Shown in pieces: positions 1-3,243 of a stretch of 6,770 nt of DNA; positions within the stretch are counted from its first letter, which is position 1; the number at the start of each line of letters is the position of its first letter. The notes below the pieces were generated by a model. The model was not told the origin of the DNA. It worked only from the letters and a program-made list of their open reading frames with translations, and ran no database searches. The position numbers and the translations under genes were made by a program. This stretch comes from an uncultured Parabacteroides sp. (GTDB lineage Bacteria > Bacteroidota > Bacteroidia > Bacteroidales > Tannerellaceae). The stretch lies in assembly GCA_934718155.1 (NCBI GenBank), contig CAKUZF010000065.1, positions 1-6,770 on the forward strand. Direction: 5' to 3'.

Positions 1-166
1 TTGCCAACGCTGACATTTCCACATAGACACCATTACGAAGCCGCACAAGCGTTCCATCTTCTATTGCACGGCGAAGCTGCTCATATTCACCACGGCTTTT
101 CACTTCACCTGTGGTTATGAACCCACCTCGCTGTTGTAGCGTGTCAATGACTGTATTTCTATCCAT
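1..166 (-). CDS. AbiEi-like antitoxin, N-terminal winged-helix part (partial, runs off left edge)
   Basis: Reading the minus strand from ATG at 166-164 gives 55 in-frame codons with no stop before the window edge, so the C-terminus is missing. The visible protein begins MDRNTVIDTLQQRGGFITTG and continues with a helix-turn-helix-like stretch (GEVKSRGEYEQLRRAIEDG, residues 20-38) and a wing-like strand, LVRLRNGVYV (40-49). The pattern 'GGxIT..E....G.Y..LRRAI..G.L.RLRNGVY' resembles the N-terminal domain of AbiEi-family antitoxins of type IV toxin-antitoxin systems. In that family the N-terminal domain binds DNA and autorepresses, and a nucleotidyltransferase-like AbiEii toxin is usually encoded next; here it would lie to the left, outside the window. 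The start is supported by a TATCTTTG -7 box about 18 bases upstream and an A/T-rich leader. It is divergent from ffh. A plain winged-helix regulator without a toxin is the main alternative. Confidence 0.72.
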   Translation of the reverse strand, partial: MDRNTVIDTLQQRGGFITTGEVKSRGEYEQLRRAIEDGTLVRLRNGVYVEMSALA

Positions 167-184
167 TTTATTCTTATTTGCGTG

Positions 185-192
185 CAAAGATA
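185..192 (-). promoter_or_regulatory. -7 box of the AbiEi-like gene
   Basis: Read on the minus strand, 192-185 is TATCTTTG, an exact match to the Bacteroidota -7 consensus TAnnTTTG, ending 18 bases before the ATG. No convincing TTTG -33 box sits 19-21 bases upstream; the nearest is CTTT at 214-211. The 5' leader would be very short. Confidence 0.6.
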
Positions 193-232
193 CAGCCACT
201 TGTTGAGAATAAAGGATGCTTCGTGTGAAAAG

Positions 233-260
233 TTACGGAGAATACAAATAATATCCGTAA
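233..260. repeat. Inverted repeat TTACGGA-N14-TCCGTAA in the divergent intergenic region
   Basis: A perfect 7-bp inverted repeat has arms at 233-239 and 254-260, about 14 bases apart centre gap, in an AT-rich stretch between the two divergent promoters. It lies just upstream of the probable -33 region of the minus-strand AbiEi-like gene and about 100 bases upstream of the ffh promoter. Arm size and spacing would suit a dimeric repressor. AbiEi antitoxins are known to autorepress by binding inverted repeats near their own promoter, so an operator is a reasonable inference. A chance palindrome in AT-rich DNA is the alternative. Confidence 0.45.
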
Positions 261-335
261 TATTTTACATTTTCATCAAACAGTCAGCTCTTGGCGGAGG
301 CTGGGCATAAGTTGTGAGCGATGGCTGCATTATCT

Positions 336-368
336 TTTAGGCAGTTTCGGATTTTCTCATTATCTTTG
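336..368 (+). promoter_or_regulatory. Probable ffh-folD promoter
   Basis: TATCTTTG at 361-368 matches the Bacteroidota -7 consensus TAnnTTTG exactly. A degraded -33 element, TTTAG (336-340), stands 20 bases upstream, within the usual 19-21 range. Transcription would begin around 373-378, giving a leader of about 35 bases before the ffh ATG at 412. No terminator or attenuator is visible between it and the gene. Confidence 0.65.
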
Positions 369-411
369 CACCCTTATTAGATTGGGAATTTATAAATTGA
401 CATAAAAGCAT

Positions 412-1755
412 ATGTTTGAAAACTTAAGCGAACGGTTAGAGCGGTCGTTCAAACTGTTGAAAGGTGAGGGCAAGATTACCGAGATCAATGTGGCAGAAAC
501 ATTGAAGGATGTGCGTAAGGCGTTGCTCGATGCCGATGTGAACTATAAGGTGGCGAAGAGCTTTACGGATACGGTGAAGGCGAAGGCATTGGGTCAGAAC
601 GTGCTGACATCGGTGAAGCCCAGCCAGTTGATGGTAAAGATCGTACATGACGAGTTGGCGCAATTGATGGGTGGCGCCACTTCTGATCTGGATTTGAAGG
701 GAGCTCCGGCGGTTATCTTGATGTCGGGCTTGCAGGGCTCTGGTAAGACTACCTTCTCGGGTAAGTTGGCCAATTTGCTGAAAACAAAGAAGAATAAGAA
801 GCCGTTGCTGGTGGCTTGCGACGTGTATCGTCCGGCGGCTATCGAGCAGTTGCGTGTGGTTGGTGAGCAGGTGGGTGTGCCTGTTTACATGGAGCTGGAG
901 AGCAAGAATCCGGTTGAGATTGCGCAACACGCTATCCAGCAGGCCAAGGCGAAGGGCAACGATGTGGTGATTGTCGATACGGCTGGCCGCTTGGCGATAG
1001 ACGAGCAGATGATGCAAGAGATCGCAGCGATCAAGGTGGCTATTACTCCCGACGAGACGCTTTTCGTGGTCGATTCGATGACGGGACAGGATGCCGTGAA
1101 TACGGCGCGTGAGTTCAATCAGCGTTTGGACTTCGACGGCGTTGTGCTGACGAAGCTGGATGGTGATACGCGTGGTGGTGCTGCCTTGTCGATCCGCACG
1201 GTTGTGGATAAGCCGATCAAGTTCGTGGGTACGGGCGAGAAGATGGATGCCTTGGATGTGTTCCACCCCGAGCGTATGGCCGACCGTATCTTGGGCATGG
1301 GTGATATCGTCTCTTTGGTGGAGCGTGCGCAGGAGCAGTATGACGAAGAGGAGGCGAAACGCTTGCAGAAGAAGATCGCTAAGAATCAGTTCGACTTCAA
1401 CGACTTTATCGCACAGATTCAGCAGATCAAGAAGATGGGTAACCTGAAGGAGTTGGCCTCTATGATCCCGGGTGTGGGCAAGGCCTTGAAAGATGTGGAT
1501 ATCGACGACAACGCTTTCAAGAGCATCGAGGCGATTATCTACTCGATGACTCCGGAGGAGCGCAGCAATCCGGCTATCTTGACGGGTTCGCGCCGCCAGC
1601 GTATCGCGAAGGGTAGCGGCACGAGCATCCAGGAGGTGAATAAGCTGATCAAGCAGTTCGACGAGACGCGCAAGATGATGCGTATGTTGACTTCGATGAA
1701 GTCGGGCAAGATGAAATTCCCGATGCCGTCGATGAAGCCGACGTTCAGAAGATAA
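412..1755 (+). CDS. ffh: Signal recognition particle GTPase Ffh (SRP54 homologue)
   Basis: Ffh is the protein subunit of the signal recognition particle. It binds signal peptides and transmembrane segments emerging from the ribosome together with SRP RNA, and delivers the complex to the membrane receptor FtsY by reciprocal GTP hydrolysis. The 447 residues match the usual length (about 450). Visible parts: helical N domain (about 1-95); G domain with P-loop GLQGSGKT (106-113), DVYRPAA (137-143), DTAGR (189-193), TKLDGD (247-252) and GTGEK (273-277); then the M domain, with the RNA-binding motif SRRQRIAKGSG (393-403) and a methionine-rich tail (seven Met in 421-447) suited to hydrophobic signal peptides. 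The order of motifs and the SRRQR motif separate it from FtsY and FlhF. ATG 412 follows an A-rich leader and gives the expected MFENLSERLE N-terminus. It appears intact and is the first gene of a unit with folD. Confidence 0.98.
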   Translation: MFENLSERLERSFKLLKGEGKITEINVAETLKDVRKALLDADVNYKVAKSFTDTVKAKALGQNVLTSVKPSQLMVKIVHDELAQLMGGATSDLDLKGAPAVILMSGLQGSGKTTFSGKLANLLKTKKNKKPLLVACDVYRPAAIEQLRVVGEQVGVPVYMELESKNPVEIAQHAIQQAKAKGNDVVIVDTAGRLAIDEQMMQEIAAIKVAITPDETLFVVDSMTGQDAVNTAREFNQRLDFDGVVLTKLDGDTRGGAALSIRTVVDKPIKFVGTGEKMDALDVFHPERMADRILGMGDIVSLVERAQEQYDEEEAKRLQKKIAKNQFDFNDFIAQIQQIKKMGNLKELASMIPGVGKALKDVDIDDNAFKSIEAIIYSMTPEERSNPAILTGSRRQRIAKGSGTSIQEVNKLIKQFDETRKMMRMLTSMKSGKMKFPMPSMKPTFRR

Positions 1756-1773
1756 TAATATAGTATAAATATG

Positions 1774-1780
1774 AAAGGAG
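1774..1780 (+). promoter_or_regulatory. Shine-Dalgarno-like AAAGGAG before the internal folD ATG
   Basis: AAAGGAG at 1774-1780 lies 8 bases before ATG 1789, which is ideal ribosome-binding-site spacing, yet it falls inside the longer reading frame that opens at ATG 1771. It favours 1789 as the translation start. Such strong sites are uncommon in Bacteroidota, where most mRNAs lack them. Confidence 0.55.
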
Positions 1781-1788
1781 AGCAAATA

Positions 1789-2685
1789 ATGGAAGAGCAC
1801 ACTTATCAGTTGTTAGATGGTAAGGCCACCGCTGCGCAGATGAAGCGCGAGATGGCCGAGGAGGTGGCTCAGATCAAGGCGGCTGGAGGCAAGGTGCCTC
1901 ATTTGGCGGCGATCTTGGTGGGGCACGATGGTGGAAGCGAGACCTATGTGGCGAGCAAGGTGAAGACGTGTAAGGAGATTGGCTTCGAGTCTACGCTGAT
2001 TCGCTACGAGGAGGATGTGACCGAGGAGGAGCTGCTCCGCAAGGTGGACGAGTTGAACAACGACGACGATGTGGATGTTTTCATCGTGCAGTTGCCGTTG
2101 CCAAAGCATATTTCGGAGCAGAAGGTGATCGAGGCGATCGACTATCGCAAGGATGTGGATGGTTTCCATCCGATCAATGTTGGTCGCATGTCGATTGGTT
2201 TGCCTTGCTTCGTGTCGGCTACGCCGGCTGGCATCTGTGAGTTGCTGAAGCGTTATAAGATCGAGACGCAGGGCAAGCATTGCGTGGTGCTGGGCCGCAG
2301 CAACATCGTGGGTAAGCCGATGGCTACCTTGATGATGCAGAAGGCTTATCCGGGCGATTGCACCGTGACGGTGTGCCACAGTCGCTCTCGCAACCTGAAG
2401 GAGATGTGTTTGGAGGCCGACATTATAATCGTAGCCTTGGGCGTGCCTGAGTTTTTGAAGGGCGATATGGTGAAGGAGGGTGCTGTCGTGATCGACGTCG
2501 GTACGACACGCATGCCGAGCAGCCAGACGAAGAGCGGTTTCAAGCTGACGGGCGATGTTTTGTTTAGCGAGGTGGCTCCGAAGTGCAGCTACATCACGCC
2601 GGTGCCGGGTGGAGTAGGACCGATGACGATCATTTCGCTGATGCGTAACACGCTGTTAGCGGGAAAGAAAGCGATTTATAAGTAA
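1789..2685 (+). CDS. folD: Bifunctional methylenetetrahydrofolate dehydrogenase / methenyltetrahydrofolate cyclohydrolase FolD
   Basis: FolD is a cytosolic one-carbon enzyme. It oxidises 5,10-methylene-THF to 5,10-methenyl-THF using NAD(P)+ and then hydrolyses that to 10-formyl-THF, supplying purine and formyl-Met-tRNA synthesis. From ATG 1789 it is 298 residues, slightly above the usual ~285-290. Visible motifs in this numbering: YVASK (53-57), with the catalytic Tyr and Lys; VQLPLP (100-105); KDVDGFHP (121-128), holding the catalytic Asp; the nucleotide-binding GRSNIVGKP (169-177); CHSRS (196-200); and the C-terminal signature beginning ITPVPGGVGPMT (279-290). All expected catalytic residues are present. 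An in-frame ATG at 1771 would add MKGEQI, but an AAAGGAG sequence sits within that extension at proper spacing to 1789, so I prefer 1789. The gap to ffh is 33 bases (15 from 1771) without a terminator, so the two are probably cotranscribed. Confidence 0.96.
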   Translation: MEEHTYQLLDGKATAAQMKREMAEEVAQIKAAGGKVPHLAAILVGHDGGSETYVASKVKTCKEIGFESTLIRYEEDVTEEELLRKVDELNNDDDVDVFIVQLPLPKHISEQKVIEAIDYRKDVDGFHPINVGRMSIGLPCFVSATPAGICELLKRYKIETQGKHCVVLGRSNIVGKPMATLMMQKAYPGDCTVTVCHSRSRNLKEMCLEADIIIVALGVPEFLKGDMVKEGAVVIDVGTTRMPSSQTKSGFKLTGDVLFSEVAPKCSYITPVPGGVGPMTIISLMRNTLLAGKKAIYK

Positions 2686-2702
2686 AATAGAGAAAATAAA
2701 AT

Positions 2703-2748
2703 GGCGCAAAGAATTTGGCGAATCGGAATTTTTGCCTATCTTTGCGCC
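2703..2748. repeat. Perfect 10-bp inverted repeat enclosing the tRNA promoter
   Basis: GGCGCAAAGA (2703-2712) is exactly complementary to TCTTTGCGCC (2739-2748), with 26 bases between the arms. The right arm covers most of the -7 box and the bases just after it; the left arm lies just upstream of the -33 box. There is no T-tract after the right arm, so a folD terminator is unlikely, though a long hairpin in read-through RNA is possible. An operator or a topology-dependent element is an inference. Confidence 0.6.
2714..2744 (+). promoter_or_regulatory. Promoter of the tRNA-His pair
   Basis: TTTG (2714-2717), a 19-base spacer, then TATCTTTG (2737-2744): a full match to the Bacteroidota consensus TTTG-N19-21-TAnnTTTG and the best promoter in the window. 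Transcription would start near 2749-2754, about 35-40 bases before the first tRNA. It gives the tRNA pair its own transcription independent of folD. Confidence 0.75.
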
Positions 2749-2788
2749 GTCTTAGAAGAGAGGTGATCTCGGAAGAGGCGCTAAATAT

Positions 2789-2863
2789 GGTGAATGTAGC
2801 TCAGTTGGTTAGAGCATTGGATTGTGGTTCCAAGGGTCGTGGGTTCGAGTCCCATCTTTCACC
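2789..2863 (+). tRNA. tRNA-His (anticodon GTG), copy 1
   Basis: The cloverleaf can be read directly. The acceptor strand GTGAATG pairs with CTTTCAC with one T-T mismatch; the D arm is GCTC/GAGC; the anticodon stem TTGGA/TCCAA encloses loop TTGTGGT; the T arm is GTGGG-TTCGAGT-CCCAT. The anticodon GTG (2824-2826) reads CAC/CAT. The extra G at -1 (2789) facing C73 (2863) is the known identity element for histidyl-tRNA synthetase and confirms the call. CCA is not encoded (CTC follows C73), so it must be added enzymatically. It is transcribed from the promoter at 2714-2744. Confidence 0.96.
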
Positions 2864-2918
2864 CTCGCAAATTTCATGGTGGATCTTATCTTTCTGAGAA
2901 GATGGTTAAGGTCAATAT

Positions 2919-2993
2919 GGTGAATGTAGCTCAGTTGGTTAGAGCATTGGATTGTGGTTCCAAGGGTCGTGGGTTCGAGTCCCATCTTTCACC
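2919..2993 (+). tRNA. tRNA-His (anticodon GTG), copy 2
   Basis: Identical in sequence to copy 1, with anticodon GTG at 2954-2956, G-1 at 2919 and C73 at 2993. CAT follows C73, so CCA is again not encoded. The 55 bases between the mature tRNAs hold no promoter with a proper -7 box (TATCTTTC at 2887-2894 is one base off), so both are probably cut from one transcript. An intrinsic terminator follows 15 bases downstream. Confidence 0.96.
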
Positions 2994-3008
2994 CATTCAT
3001 TCCTTTAC

Positions 3009-3048
3009 AAGGCTTTCTCGTTTCGAACGAGGAAGCCTTTCTGTTTCT
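3009..3048 (+). terminator. Intrinsic terminator of the tRNA-His unit
   Basis: AAGGCTTTCTCGTT (3009-3022) pairs with AACGAGGAAGCCTT (3026-3039) over 14 positions with one T-G wobble, closing a 3-base loop TCG, followed by the pyrimidine-rich TCTGTTTCT. The long stem and position 16 bases after the second tRNA fit a rho-independent terminator. Confidence 0.85.
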
Positions 3049-3063
3049 ATGCCGGTCTGTGAG

Positions 3064-3114
3064 CCCAAACGATGGGTGTTCGAGCCTGTAAAATTCCATC
3101 TTGGGTTGTTTTTT
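3064..3114 (+). terminator. Second terminator-like hairpin before the lipoprotein gene
   Basis: CCCAA (3064-3068) plus GATGG (3071-3075) pairs with CCATC-TTGGG (3096-3105), leaving a 2-base bulge and a 20-base loop, and is followed by TTGTTTTTT (3106-3114). This is weaker than the hairpin at 3009 but has a better T-tract, so it may be a back-up terminator. The loop and right arm also echo the tRNA T-arm (TTCGAG, CCATCTT). Confidence 0.5.
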
Positions 3115-3183
3115 ATACACGTTAACGAATATTCACGTAAATCGTTTGCTGAAATCGGAGGGTTTTCCGAATATTGCGCTCGG

Positions 3184-3202
3184 TTTCACTCTTTTTGTGA
3201 AA
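3184..3202. repeat. TTTCAC-N7-GTGAAA inverted repeat in the lipoprotein leader
   Basis: A perfect 6-bp inverted repeat (3184-3189 / 3197-3202) lies 42 bases before the lipoprotein ATG. A further TTCAC at 3216-3220 and another at 3132-3136 give additional half-sites. It overlaps TCTTTTTG (3190-3197), one mismatch from a -7 box, so an operator over a weak promoter is possible. The region 3115-3243 has no canonical TTTG/TAnnTTTG promoter. Confidence 0.35.
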
Positions 3203-3243
3203 TAGCGATATGAAATTCACTAACATAATTAAAACATAAGAAA

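Larger units (their letters stand above)
2784..2994 (+). repeat. Tandem direct repeat, two identical 81-bp blocks holding the tRNA genes
   Basis: Positions 2784-2864 and 2914-2994 are identical, offset by 130 bases. The identity includes 5 bases upstream of each tRNA and one base after the discriminator, then stops. The 49-base spacer (2865-2913) is unrelated to the other flanks. This points to a tandem tRNA duplication kept identical by selection or gene conversion. Confidence 0.9.

Noticed and set aside
270..345. Possible small RNA (such as SRP RNA) upstream of ffh
   Set aside because: A weak CAGC/GCTG hairpin is present, but the conserved SRP RNA tetraloop and internal-loop motifs are not, and no terminator follows.
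397..402. TTGACA resembling a sigma70 -35 box just before ffh
   Set aside because: It lies 9 bases before the ATG, leaving no room for a -10 box, and Bacteroidota promoters do not use this consensus.
436..1800. 454-codon open frame antisense to ffh (and a 188-codon one antisense to folD)
   Set aside because: The encoded sequence is rich in His, Arg and Leu with no recognisable domain, the usual result of reading the complement of strongly G-ending codons. ffh and folD have complete family motifs.
2887..2894. TATCTTTC between the tRNAs as an internal -7 box
   Set aside because: The last base deviates from TAnnTTTG and no -33 element is found at the right distance; the stretch more likely forms a small ATCTT/AAGAT hairpin in the precursor RNA.
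2715..3213. Open frames crossing the tRNA-His genes (both contain NVAQLVRALDCGSKGRGFES)
   Set aside because: The repeated peptide is simply the translated tRNA gene, a well-known annotation artefact; neither frame has a start context or other protein-like features.
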